Shown piece after piece: positions 10,078-22,079 of a stretch of DNA of 64,000 nt. Under the pieces are notes generated by a model. It made no database searches and was not told the origin of the DNA. It saw only the letters and a list, made by a program, of their open reading frames with translations. Where the stretch lies: positions 434,001-498,000 of the forward strand of contig JAVXUO010001305.1 of NCBI GenBank assembly GCA_033065855.1, written 5' to 3'. Origin of the DNA: Escallonia rubra (lineage: Eukaryota > Streptophyta > Magnoliopsida > Escalloniales > Escalloniaceae). A program made the position numbers and the translations under genes. Each line of letters opens with the position of its first letter. Within the stretch, counting starts at the first letter, position 1.

Positions 10078-11994
10078 TATATATATATATATACATACAT
10101 ACACACACATACACACACACATGCACAATTATTGAAATTTGTAGCATACACATCAATATAAAAATATATAATACAAAATTGAAAAAGGATTGAGTTTCTT
10201 ACAAAATATTCAATTTAGTTTAGGTAGATTATGTTTATTCTTAAAGGCCATTGAAAACAATGATCTCTGTAAGTTGTTTTCATTAATCGAAATTTATAGA
10301 AAATATTTAGTAACTCTGAGGTATTTAACTTTAACGTGAATTGTGACGGTAGATTTTGATAGAGATTTTTTGGTAATCAAAGAACATGCAGAAGTTCGAG
10401 GGTGATTTTATAGGTTTTCATAAAAATTTTTCTTTTTTTTTAACTAAAAGACAGAATAACCCTTAACTCTAACTAAAGCATAGATTCCTATAAGAGTATT
10501 CTAAGAAAAGATGTTTGATATACTAAGAGGATCCAAATACACATTTTTTTTAACAACAATCTAATTCAAAATGGGTATTTGATGGAAAAAAAAGTTTCAA
10601 GCAAACAAAACTCCTAATGAACAATAATTTTGTATGAAGTCTTAAGTTTACAAAGGGCATTTTAGGGTTGGGGGGGGGGGGGGGGGGCGATGGGAAGAAG
10701 GACTAGCCATTTAACTCCAGTCGAAATTACATATGCATTTACAAAATCTTAAAAAAATTCAGTTTTACTATAACTTCGTTCCTTATACCAATATGTCCAT
10801 ATTTAAAATCTAGAATTAAACTTCAGGTTTACGATAGTTTCAATGTACTAGTAGGTTTGTATTGAAATTTATATACATGCAGAATAATTCAAAACAGCAT
10901 ACGCGCCAACATACAAATACAAAAATTAAAAAAGATTGGATTTCTGATAAAACATTCAATTTAGTTATAACGTTTCTCGAAAAGGGCTATAGAAAGCTCT
11001 GTTCTTTGCAAGTTATTATCTTTAATCAAATATGATAGAAGATGTAACAATTCTTAGATAGTTTAGTTTTAACGTGAATGGAAGCGGTAGGGTTTGAAAA
11101 GAATTTTGTCAATAATTAGAGAGTATGCAGGAGTTTAAGGGTGACTTTATATAGTTTTTATGAGGTTTCTTTTTCATTTTTTAAAATAAAAGTCAAAACA
11201 ACACTTTACTCTAACAAAGGCATATATTCCAATAAGATATTTTAACGAAAGAGGCTTGATATCATATGAGAAGTCAAAAACACCCTTATTTCTTAATCAC
11301 ACTCTTATCAAACATATGTATTTAGTGGAAAAAAATTTAAGTCAAAATTCAAAACAATCCTTAACTTTAACCAAAACGTATATCTCAATAAGGGTATTTT
11401 AAGGAAAGAGGTTTGATATCCTATGATATGAAAAGTCAAAAACACCCTCATTTTAAATAACACTCTAACTTAAAAATGATATTTAATTGAAAAAATATTA
11501 TAAGTCAAAAACACCCCTTACTTACCCTTAACCTTTTATGAAAATATAAATTAGAAAAGAGTACTTTAAGAAGAAAAAAAAGATTAGACATTAAAGTTCA
11601 TACGTACTTTTATATATGCATAGATATAAATATAGATAGATATGCGAGCGACCTAGGCACTGTGGTTAATTTCATTCGTGTTTTATATAGCATAGATATA
11701 GATTATGCAGGCAACCTTTGATGCCAGTGCTCCCATACGAAAGCGGAAACAAACAAATAAAAACCTTTTTTTCTTTTTTGTGCAAAAAGCAAACATTTTT
11801 TGCCGCGAAGGAGAGAATTTCTTGGGAAAATGAAATCATGCAAAGTTTAAAGGTAAAGAGAATATAAGTATATAACCTTGTAAGGGCGAAAGACTTGAAA
11901 AGTTCTTAAGTAACTACTGGTGCAATCTTGCTTTGGAAAAGACTGGCATTTTATCTTTTTTGTGAGTAGTGAATAGTGCACTTGCTGGTAACTC
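10078..11994. repeat. AT-rich region with a diverged tandem duplication
   Basis: 10119-10440 is similar to 10859-11175. Shared blocks include TATTGAAATTT, CATTCAATTTAGTT, TTTAACGTGAAT and ATGCAG(A/G)AGTT. 10743-10850 is similar to the pre-insertion left flank at 1327-1428. So the DNA around the MULE cluster exists as two diverged tandem copies. A further partial repeat with the phrase AAGTCAAAAACACCC occurs three times at about 11270-11520. A poly-G run lies at 10670-10688. No gene seen. Confidence 0.6.
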
Positions 11995-13520
11995 CAACGG
12001 CGAAGTCAGGATTTCACCCCAGGGGGTGCTAAAAATATATCGAAATCAATAACTTTTTTTATAAGTAAAATAGCACAAAAAAAAAAGTTACTTTTCGATA
12101 ATACACAAAAAAATACGAAAAAGCATCCAAAAAGTCTTATTAAGTTTCATGAGAGCCATTAAAAACTCTTTACAGTACAAAAGAAGCGAATACAACATAT
12201 ATATTTCAGAATTTACAAATGAAAGCACTAAATAACTACTTGATGAGGCGCCTAAGATAATGTTTTATTTTATAAGGTCAGCTACCCTTTGGTCCCTTTC
12301 CGCCATTTGGGGATATTTTGTTTACGTTTTAGGCTTCTAGGGTTTATCTTCATTTAACCAGGCTTCCTTTTCCATAATTTTGTTGACTCTCCATGTCTTA
12401 TTGTTGTACCCAATCTTTAAAGCAGTAAAGCCCTCCCATGTAGAATGCCTTTCCAGGCCCATGAAACCCCTGCCTTAGGTTTAACCTCATTCAGTGTCTT
12501 TCTGGTACAATATTTGGGGAGGAAGTCTTTGGGTAGCAGACATCAGGGTTGAGACAGATTCCTCAAAGCATTTTTGGCCAACAGAGCTTGGATTACAGGC
12601 TTTAGATTTAGGGAAATTAAGACAAAACAAGCTGGTAGAGCAAACTATGATTAAATCCTGAACATACACCAACTTCGATATAGCTTACCAAATATTTTTT
12701 CAGGCAATAGGCAACGTCGTACATAGCAACATACAAGAGCTAAATCTCATAAAGGGCATCAAATAGCTACGACAAGAACATCAAATAAGTGGACAAAACA
12801 AATAGCAGACCATGACCTAAGGGAATGTAAGCTTTCAGGAAGCTCCCCACCAAGGCAGAGAGACCGGTTATCAAAATTTCAAGGAAACTTGGTCCATTGG
12901 CAAGCCTTGGACTTGAGAAGAATCGAATTCCAGCAAGGACAATAGTAGAGTAGAAGCCACTTGCTAAAAAATACCCTCACAGTGCTTTCATCACAGCAAT
13001 AGACAACATCAGCTAGACAAAGTTGTCTCGGCCTCAGTTGATTCAATAAATAATTCATTGGTCATAAATAATTATGCTAATTCAATTCAAACACCATTCA
13101 GAATATGATTCAGTGATTTCAGTCCCCCTCCCCCACGCAGATTCAAGAAATACATCATGATTCATCATTCATGCAAGGTCACTGTCGCCACTCGCAGTTC
13201 GGCGCTGTCGCCATTCGCAGTCGCCGGTCACTGCTGCTTCTTCAGTTGGTGGTTCCAGATTTGAAGATGTTCTCCTCGACAGTCGGTGCCTCAACTCGTT
13301 CCAGATCTAAGTTGGCTTCCACTCGCTGTCTGCCGTCACCCGTCGCCGGTGAGTGAGTGTCTGCGGTCTGCCTGTCTGAGAGTGGGTGAGAGACTTGGCA
13401 TCACACAGAGAGAGAGAGTCGCAGAGCAGGTGATGAGGTGAAATGATGAAGAAAAAAAATTCTTTCGGAAGTTGAGGGGGTACATTAGCCCCCTCTCGTT
13501 CTAACGTAGCTCCGCCCCTG
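11995..13520. mobile_element. hAT-type element, non-autonomous, 8-bp TSD
   Basis: The perfect 8-bp target duplication GGTAACTC flanks the element (11987-11994 and 13521-13528). The ends are CAACGGCGAAGTCAGG on the left and, read inward from the right, CAGGGGCGGAGCTACG, a terminus of the kind common in plant hAT elements. The length is 1526 bp. The interior has no recognisable transposase domain. 13171-13440 is GC-richer and resembles the 5' region of a larger element. The function of the insert at 12260-12720 is not recognised. Confidence 0.75.
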
Positions 13521-13528
13521 GGTAACTC

Positions 13529-14652
13529 TATCCAAGGGTACGTGCATCGATTCCCACCTCAAAATCGACTCTAAAAGTCTGCTCATGACTTTAGCAACTT
13601 ACTCTGGTAAGGCTTCAGATTCATGTATGCCGGGTACTTTGGGATGGACCTGGCCACGTTAATGAAGATAGCCAGCAAGTGGTTGTCTCTATTCGATCGG
13701 GGTGGGGCATTACCTTCACAGGGTTTGCATCAAATTATACCAGTTGTTTTACCATTACTTCATCTTGCAATCAGGCATTCAGATCGTTCTTTTTAATTAC
13801 TTGAGTGGTTGGTCACCGTTGTTTCGTTTTAATCCAATGTTACCTGTGGCCTGAATTATCCCTCGTCAAAGTCACATTCCTTTACCCCAGTTTTGTTGTT
13901 CCTTTCCAGGAAGTTTGAAATTGGTGACACAAAGTTATGAATTCGGATAATTCTTCTTTGACTTTCCATCATCTTGAATACGCTTCTTTCAACTGCTCAC
14001 CAATTATTGTAGAAAAGGATCATGTTGGTTCCTCGAGAAAGTGAGTTGACTCTTATAAACAAATTATTATTTCAAAAGATCCTTAATTTTATCATTTTTT
14101 AACATTTTGAAGCACAGTTAATCCAATATAATAACCTAGATAACATGAAACCAAAACCTGCATATATGAAGAAGAAAAAAAGAGCCACATATGAAATTTA
14201 TAATAGAAGAATAAATTATTAAATTACTCTTAAAAATAGCATGCAATATTAAAATCTAATAAAGTTTGGAAATAAATCTAGGAAAGTTTTTCTTATACCA
14301 TACTTTGACATAAAGCAGGCAACCAGATTTTTGTTTATCTTTTAGCTGAGAAATAAGGTGTAGAGCGTAGACAAGCAGAAGAGGTTGTAGATCGATGGAT
14401 GCTCTCGTAAATCAAGCATTATTAATTTAAAAAGGTTCTACACAATATAGTAGATTAAATATGAACTGAATTAAATAAACTTTGTCCGGAAGAAAAATTA
14501 AACCAATCTTTTTTTTATGGCGTCCTTATTTTACTACTAGATCAGTTTTAAGCATTTTAAAGTTCTAAATCAGTAATATACCAACACATAAAGACTTTAT
14601 TTCACTTACATGCGTTAAAAAAAACACTATAGATTGAAAAGAAACTCTCCCT

Positions 14653-14700
<48 letters not shown>

Positions 14701-16332
14701 GACACACACATATTTTCAATATACTAATCTTTTAAGACTTAATAGTCACTAAGTCCTAATATTATTCCCGTGAAAGTAATTAATTTAAAAAATAAGGCCC
14801 TTATCAAATATAAATCAATTATTAGATCATTATTTTGTTTTACAATATCAAAACTTATTTATATATTTTTTTGCGTCTATGGGTATTTATTATCATCTTA
14901 GATTGAGTTTTTTGGAGATATCAAAATTGAGTTTTGCTATATTGTATATTGATTAGGAAGAGTTTTAGATTATTTAAAAGTCTTTTTTCAAATTATATAA
15001 GGCTTACTAGTATTGACCTTTAACGGCAATTTTGTGTTTGACATATAGTGTTTGTAACTTTCATTTCACATTGAATGCACAATATGATGATAAGCGATGA
15101 TGTATAGCACAAAGAAGCTATTGTAGAATTTCATTGTAAAGTTATGTATAAAACAAAACAAAGTTAGCATGGTTAATTTAGATTTCAACTAGATTGTCAA
15201 CCTTGGTAAATTCAAAGATGAATCCAACTTGATAAATATATTGTTTAAAAATTTTGGTCAATGATTTTCCTACTATGAGGTTTTGCGCTATCCTGTTTGG
15301 TCACATTGGTTAAACATAGAAATATGATAATATGCAAATTTTATATGAGATATATTAAAAAAATAATGCAAATTAAAAACCTTAAGCATGTGAGAAATGA
15401 GTTAAATTCAACTGATTTTATGTTGAATTTTTTTTGAATAAATCTTTATCAATGGTGTTTTTATTGTGAGTAATTAAACTCTTAAACATTCTAGATTCTG
15501 AATTAGCAATATACTAATATTTTATGATTTTGTGTTAATTTCTATACTCTTAAAGACTCTTTCTTATATGAAAAGAAAAAACTTGATATCTAAAAACTAG
15601 AATTGCATATAAAATCTAAAAAGATATAAGTTATGTTGTGATAGATGTAGTCTAAAACTTAGATTAAAAACTATTATATTATATTTGAAAATAAATCTGA
15701 GTTAGTAAGCATGCTTCTTATATACGCTGTTAATTTTTTTCAACAATTTGCTTACTACGAAGTTTTGAGCTATCATATTTAGTCATATTGATTAAACTTA
15801 CTAAACTTTATATTATTACTTCATGCAGTAACTACTATTTTTTCTGTATACTTTGCTGGTAGATTCCATTTGCTTCTGACACCACCTCATCCTTATCTAA
15901 TTAGAGTAATAGTGATTGTCCATGTCTGCTTAAAGATAGGGCTTCCTTGATGCTAAAATAATGAAAGGCAGCAAAGGCATCCTCTTGTTGGGCTGTATAT
16001 GACCGGTTAAGCCGAACAAGGGTATATTCGTGTTTGGTTCGTATTGCTTTTGCTCTGTTTGAACTCGGCTTGTACTTGTCTAATAACAAAAAGTGGTGTT
16101 CGAACTTGGTTCGCCAATCGTTTACCAAAAATCGGGTTAGGCTCGTTAGTTTGTTTAATTAGTTATATGAACCAAACTGAGCTGTTTGTTTGCTACTTAT
16201 TAATACAAAATCCAAATCCCAAATCTCAATCACTTAAGAATTTGCATAATACTCAGAATTAAAATCAGTAAAAGTTTGCTAAAAAATTCTACAGTGCTCA
16301 TGCCTCAACATGTAATGGTTGAGCTTGCTACC
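13529..16332. other. AT-rich intergenic DNA, no gene seen
   Basis: No coding region is supported. It contains a compound microsatellite at about 14650-14710: a C-rich start, then (CT)n, then (CA)n. The stretch 15990-16200 has the GAACTCGGCTTG / GGTTCG character of a repeat common in angiosperm genomes. A related stretch lies at ~18095-18245, so the two may be the ends of one old repeat now interrupted by the solo LTR. That last link is weak. Confidence 0.4.
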
Positions 16333-16337
16333 ATTCA

Positions 16338-17606
16338 TGTAACACCCCAAAATTTTAGAGCTGCTCAAAATATTACTGGTTGGTTGAGAGAAAAATTATG
16401 ATGATTTTAAGTGACAATTGGGATGACATTATCGTTCTTGTTAGGTGTCATCATGCAATTATGACACGTCGTGCCTACTAAGGAGTAAGTGTTGATTAAT
16501 TTTCTAATCGATACCTCGTGCTACCTATCATTGTCGTGCTTATGACATGTCAACAAAATATTGCGACACGTCGTGCTTCGAGCCTTGTCGTACTTGCTAG
16601 GTGGCATAACCTTGTCTCACCACCTCGTGCTTCAAGCCTTGTCGTGCTTTGGTTAGCATTGTCGTGCTTGCTAGGTGTCATAGCCTTGTCTTGCCACCTC
16701 GTGTTTCTTTCCACCTCGTGCTTCAAGAAATTTCTATAAATAGGCCCTTGATCTTTTCAAGTTATTTTATCTTTGACTTTTATCAGTAGATAGACAACTA
16801 AAGAGTGAGAGATAATATTAGTCGCGGTTATGAAAAAGGAATTATATGGCCTGATTAGGAGCAATTGTATAAGTGGATTCTTCGTGATTTAGGTAAGGGA
16901 AATTCCATATCACTATTCTTTTATGGCACGTGGTTATTTATTCCTCAACTGTCGTTGTACTCCTAAACACTGTTGTCCTGAAATCCTGCTTAAATGCTTT
17001 GTTTTGAATATTGATAAACACCTTGTTTTTCGAAATATGTTTGCGGGACGTGGCTTAAGTACTTTTGATCAATGACAGTGCTCCAGTGATTTGTCTATGT
17101 GCATGGTATGTTATGATACAACTGAGCTTTGGCGGATCCCTTTGAGGATACCGGAAGCAAGATACTGAAGTGTTATCTTTGATGTACAACGTGGATATTG
17201 AATTGGTTTACTAATTGTTCGGGATACTAAGCCACGGTTGTGTTGACGGTTTGACTTTCAAATATATTGACTAATGTTGAATTGTTTAGAGTGTTTGATT
17301 CTGATCCTATGGTGCTATGATTATTCCACTTACTGGGCTACCCGGCTCATCCCCCATATTTTACCCTTCCAGTGCAGATGATTAATTAGCTGAGCACATG
17401 CAAGCGGTGATGTGAGCGGGACTTGCAATTTTGGAGTTTTAGAAACGTTTGCAACTTATTTATAGGACTTGTAATTTGATTGAGATTGTTTGTCCTTGTG
17501 TTGAAGATATAACATCAGCCACTTGGGTCTTGTAATCTGACTGGGATTGCGATGTGATTTTGTTGGAAAATATTGAATTGAGTGATTGGCGACTGGGGTT
17601 GTCACA
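16338..17606 (+). mobile_element. solo LTR (Ty3/gypsy-like), 1269 bp
   Basis: Begins TGTAACACCCC and ends GGGGTTGTCACA, the classic 5'-TG...CA-3' LTR ends. The flanking 5-mers are ATTCA (16333-16337) and ATCCA (17607-17611), a target duplication with one mismatch. A TATA box CTATAAATAGG lies at about 16733. Internal short repeats around CACCTCGTGCTTC (16500-16730) are seen. No internal retrotransposon sequence lies next to it, so it is a recombined solo LTR. Confidence 0.75.
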
Positions 17607-17611
17607 ATCCA

Positions 17612-18587
17612 ATTGCCTTATCGACAAAATCAGGTAGATAAAGCTACCATTGGCAGATCTTGAAAAATTTCTGGAGGTTGACGAAGATCACAACCGCAGT
17701 GGTAGACAGCAAGATCTACCATTGGGAATCTGCAGTAGTTCTCAAGAAGAAGCATCGCCAAGGTTAGACAGTGTGTCGTGTCTCTGCGTGTGTGTGTATT
17801 TGCGTATGTGACGTGCACGCGAGTACGTCCACGCTTGCGTGCGTGTGTTTGTGTAGTGTGATTTAGGCTTTCAAAGTGGAGGTTCAACTGCAAGAGATAC
17901 ATTGATAAAAGAGATAGAGAGATGATATATTTTAGAGTTTTCGGCGGACCGGTTTGAACCTTTGAGACTCGGGTATGCCTTCGGACTCTCGGCTTTAAAG
18001 ATAGTAAAGAGAAGAATGTATTTGTTTTTTTATGACAATTTAATATCTTTACGGAAAATGCAAGTACTTCGGTAATCATACATAAAACATTACTATTGGT
18101 TATTTAAGCGAGCTATTTGTGAACATATTCATGAACGAGTTGAATGTTCAAGTTCGGCCCTTTTAATAAATGAGCTCAAAAAAAATTATTCACGTTCTGT
18201 TCAATTATTGTACGACCTAAGGAAGAACGAACTTCAAGCGAATTCGCGGTAAGGATTTCCAATGGTGTCTGGCAACTCACAACTGGTAGACCTTGGTCTC
18301 AGTTTTAAAGGGAAAGAACCTAAGTCATCCTTTATAAAACAAAACTAAAGGGTAAATATATAGTGTTCTCATGGCCCCAAAGAAACAAATCAATGGGTTA
18401 TAGTAAAACGAACTCAATAAGACCAAAGGAAACTGAAGAAACAGAAAAGAAGGCAACACAACCAGAAGATTGTTCCATTTCAATACAACCTCAAGAAGTA
18501 CCATGCAGTGCGGACTTAGACCTTCCCTCTGAACAAAGGGAGACGTAGACACCAACTCATTTGTTATCAAACAAGGAGAAGGCCTAG
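17612..18587. other. intergenic region 3' of the first P450
   Basis: No gene is supported. A GA/GT-rich stretch (about 17780-17870) and the possible old repeat end at ~18095-18245 are the only notable parts. The sequence immediately before 18588 is the 3' side of the P450 gene on the minus strand. Confidence 0.4.
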
Positions 18588-20451
18588 TTAAGGAGCCCAG
18601 ACCTGTGTAGATCTTCTAGGTACCGCTTTGAGTGGTTCGAACTTCCTCACAGCTACACCAATTCTATCGGTCATGTCCATCGTCTCGCGTGTGACATGGC
18701 TCTCAAGCTCCCAGTCGAATTCGTGAAGCAACGAACCCAAGACATAATGCAGCATACGATGAGCTAAAGAAAAACCTGCGCAGATCCTCCGCCCAGCACC
18801 AAATGGTATCAACTCGAAATCTTGCCCCTTGTAGTCAACTTTTGAGTCTAAAAACCTCTCAGGCCTAAAAGATAAAGGTTCATCCCAGCATTCTGGATCC
18901 CTACCAATTGCCCAAGCATTTACCAATACTTGTGTACCTTTGGGTATGTCGTACCCCATGAAGCGTGTGTCATGAATAGCCTTTCGGGGAATTAGAAATG
19001 GAACTGGAGGATGCAAACGCAACGTTTCTTTCACCACAGCTTGTAAATAGTGTAGATCGTTGATGTCACTCTCTTCGAATTTCTTGTTCGGCCCTACGAC
19101 CTCAGCAAGCTCGGCTTTGACATTGAACATTGTGTCAGGATTGCATAGGAGCTCCGTCATTGCCCATTCGACCGTGGTACTAGTCGTGTCTGATCCCGCG
19201 TTAAATAGTTCCTGCACAGTTACATAGTTATTGATGATTAAACTCGAGAAATTATTGGGCTAAGAGTTGACAACTTCACTAAGACAACAGTGCAGTGAAG
19301 GTTGCGGTTTCTGTAGAAACACATTGGACTCACTTTAATTTTATCATTACTACAGAACCCCTAAAAGTAATACTACTTTGAACCACATTTCCTCAACTTA
19401 AAATGAACAGAAAGTACAGCATGGCCCTTCTTGTGGCAGTTTTATGAATATCTCGGCGTTTGCTTATGTTATTACCAAACTATGGAATATTGACCACTCT
19501 TACCTAAGAAGTTCAGCAATAAGCATATGGTAACAAATTAAGTATTACCAGTATAAATGTTGCGATGCACTTTTCTGATAGTTTGGCTGGTTCATCCTTT
19601 CCGTTGCCCTCAAAATCTAGCAAGATATCCAAGAAGTCCTTTCTCCTTTCTCTGCCATCCTCTCGCTCGTCTAAGCGTTCCTTTACAAACGTAGTAGTAA
19701 TCCCTAACAGCTTCCCGTAGTCTCGATCCATTTTCTTTCTTAAACCTTGCAAGTCAAGCCATTTAAGGCGTGGAAATAGGTCCGAAATGTTAAAGCGGCC
19801 ACTCCACTCCTTTAGACTTACCATGGTTGTGTAGAAATCTGAGCCTTCTTCCGAATCTGGATCCACCAAGTCACGCGATAAGATGAGGTTTCCAAGCATG
19901 TTAAACAAACAAAAGAACACAAACCGATTGACATGAACTCCACGTCCTTCGTCCATTAGATGCGACTCCTTCTCAATCCTCAACACCATATCATTCACCG
20001 ACTTTCGCCTTATTGATACCGTCTCATTGATCCTTTTGTTTACAAACATTTCAACCGTACACATCCGCCTTAAGAAGCGCCAGTGCGTACCATATGGAGC
20101 TAGGGCTAGGGAGTTCTTGTCGTAGTCGTGTGACCGCATGGTTTCTTTGATCATGCGGTCCATGAAGGAGAGATCATGGTTCTTGAAAAACTCGGCAGCG
20201 GCTGCGGCTGTTTGGATGACCATTGTGTTGTTGGAGCCAAGCTTTAACCACAGAATAGGGCCATACTGTTGTATAAACCCTGCCGTGGCTCTGTGCGGCA
20301 TGGTCCCAAGATTGAACATGTGACCAAACACCGGCCATCCTGGCGGCCCTGGTGGAAGCCGGTTGGAACCGAACTTCCGCCTGCGGCGGATGAGGACATA
20401 GAATGGTGACAAAATGATAACGGACCAAATAAAAATGCCCAAGCCTCCCAT
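18588..20451 (-). CDS. cytochrome P450, CYP76A-like (copy 1)
   Basis: Two exons, 20451-19549 (301 codons) and 19211-18588, with a 337-bp phase-0 GT/AG intron, give 508 residues. This is normal for a plant microsomal P450. It starts MGGLGIFIW with an N-terminal membrane anchor (residues ~3-20) and an LPPGPPGWP hinge (32-40). The I-helix is AGSDTT (306-311), ExxR is E363-R366, PERF is 418-421, and the heme loop is PFGAGRRICAG with Cys445. All key residues are present, so it looks functional. CYP76 enzymes oxidise monoterpenoids and related small molecules with NADPH-P450 reductase at the ER. The CYP76A assignment is from overall similarity; the substrate is unknown. An upstream in-frame ATG at 20526 lies before the TATA-like CATATAAT (~20493), so 20451 was chosen. 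Tandem partner of the gene at 25347-27164. Confidence 0.9.
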
Positions 20452-20489
20452 CACTCTATGTATCTTTCTTCGCTTAGTGCAAGGTGTCT

Positions 20490-20500
20490 CAATTATATGG
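20490..20500 (-). promoter_or_regulatory. TATA-like box of P450 copy 1
   Basis: CCATATAATTG on the minus strand, about 45 bp before the ATG. It sits in a block (…GACACCTTGCA) that is also present before the second P450, so the proximal promoter was duplicated with the gene. Confidence 0.5.
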
Positions 20501-20526
20501 GCACCCCTTGTTAGTGAAACATGCAC

Positions 20527-21518
20527 AAAGAAATGTTACGAAGATAAATATATTAAATCTGTTGTAGACGTACAACCTAAGGAAACCTGTGGAAAATTTC
20601 AAGATCATAAGATTTACGGAAGAAACTATTCACTTGACTTGACCAACCTGGACCAGATAAGTTCTTCACAAGTGAGCAAACCCTCGAGAATGAATATGAA
20701 AACATCGTTTGAATACAGGCCGTCAATTTTCCATACCAATATTAAACTTTTGTCACAACATGTTACATAAACTTTAGTATCTTGTACGAGTTATCTTAGG
20801 AAAGAGCGGTCAAATCAGGTTTCGAAGTTTGTAGCTGTCCTCATGGCAGTTAATGGCTCATAGGATGCTGTATCAAACACATGGCTGGTATTCAAATAAA
20901 GTGTACTACCCCGAATTTGTTGTATGGGCGTAAATTAAGTGCAAGATGGGATGCATCATAACCGAAATTATTTATGAGGTATCGTCAACAGGCAAGCAGC
21001 AAACACCTTTTATGTACAGTACCGTCCCGTAAGAACCAGCACTATGCCTAAGAGCGTATTGTCTCAGACACACACGCGAGCATACAAATTTAAAAGTGGA
21101 GTACACATCGAGCAGTAAAACCTCGTTGTTAATGTATGCTGATAACATGCATGCTTTATCTTAACAAGTATCACAGTTAAGAAAGACAGGGTGAACTCAT
21201 AGATCTACCATACACGAAGAAGAACGTAAATTTTGAGTACAACATGCTGCCGACTGCCGTAACAAGAAAATTTTGGGTACTACATGGTCACAATAGTGAA
21301 AAACTATAGCAGGCATGGATCAGAGAACTAGTGCATATCAAAGTTAACCTTAGTTTTCTTGAATCATATTTGATTAATTTATAGCATATCATTCGTTTGA
21401 TATTCTACTTATTAGCACTCGTAAGCACATAGCATTCTTTTTTTTATTATTATTTATTTTTTTTTATAAGCAAGTTCATATCATGAAGATAAACGGTCAG
21501 AGAGCCTACAGCAAAAGA
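20527..21518. other. upstream region of P450 copy 1, no gene seen
   Basis: Likely promoter and intergenic DNA. No coding region or element boundary was recognised. It has an A/T-rich tract at ~21437-21468. Confidence 0.4.
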
Positions 21519-22010
21519 TTAGTTCCCCTCATCATCCATTAACAAAAGGATATGGTGGATGGATGATGCAGGAACTAAACCAACAAAATGGTTAAAAGCT
21601 GCCCATTTGGCCAAAGAATGGGCCATCCTATTAGCATATCTATCAACTTTAACAAAGCTCCAGCATGGAACCAGTTTCAACTTCCCTCTAGCGTCTTCAA
21701 TAGTAGCGTGGCATCTCCAGCTCGGTGAAGCCTCAGAGTCATTAAACCAGTTGATAACATTCTGGGCATCTCCCTCTAAGATGATATGAGTGCATTTGTA
21801 TTGCAAAGCCAGCTCTATAGCTGAGAAAGCACATAGCATTCTTAATACGCCCAAGTGCGCACTTAAAATGTTGAGATACTCTAGATGGAAATCAAAAAAC
21901 TGTGCCGTCCATGATAAACTTTTGGTTCTTGGTAGTGAACAACAAGCCGCTGCCTTGTACCTTGCTGTTTGTTCGAGTTGGATGCCCTGCCGTTCTTAGA
22001 ATAACGGCGG
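21519..22010 (-). pseudogene. RNase H-like (RVT_3) relic, probably LINE-derived
   Basis: The minus-strand frame 21854-21519 encodes an RNase H-like C-terminal part: AFSAIELALQYKCTHIILEG, DAQNVINWF and DRYANRMAHSLAKWAA. Upstream to about 22010, more degenerate sequence (FIMDGTVF) fits the start of the same fold. Such domains close plant LINE ORF2 proteins and also occur as free RNase H-like proteins. There is no reverse transcriptase next to it, so this is a relic. Confidence 0.6.
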
Positions 22011-22079
22011 GGGCAATTGTGGTGTTATGAGTTATATGGCTCCAAATGGAGTGGTAATCAATGATCTTGATCGTTAACA

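Noticed and set aside
10670-10688. Long G or C homopolymers (also 1671-1686, 23351-23370, 28520-28537, 30291-30312) as G-quadruplex elements
   Set aside because: Single runs without the spaced-run pattern. Their length may also be an assembly artefact.
20138-20428. Frames overlapping the P450 first exon on the other strand or in another frame
   Set aside because: They are shadows of a well-supported P450 coding exon.
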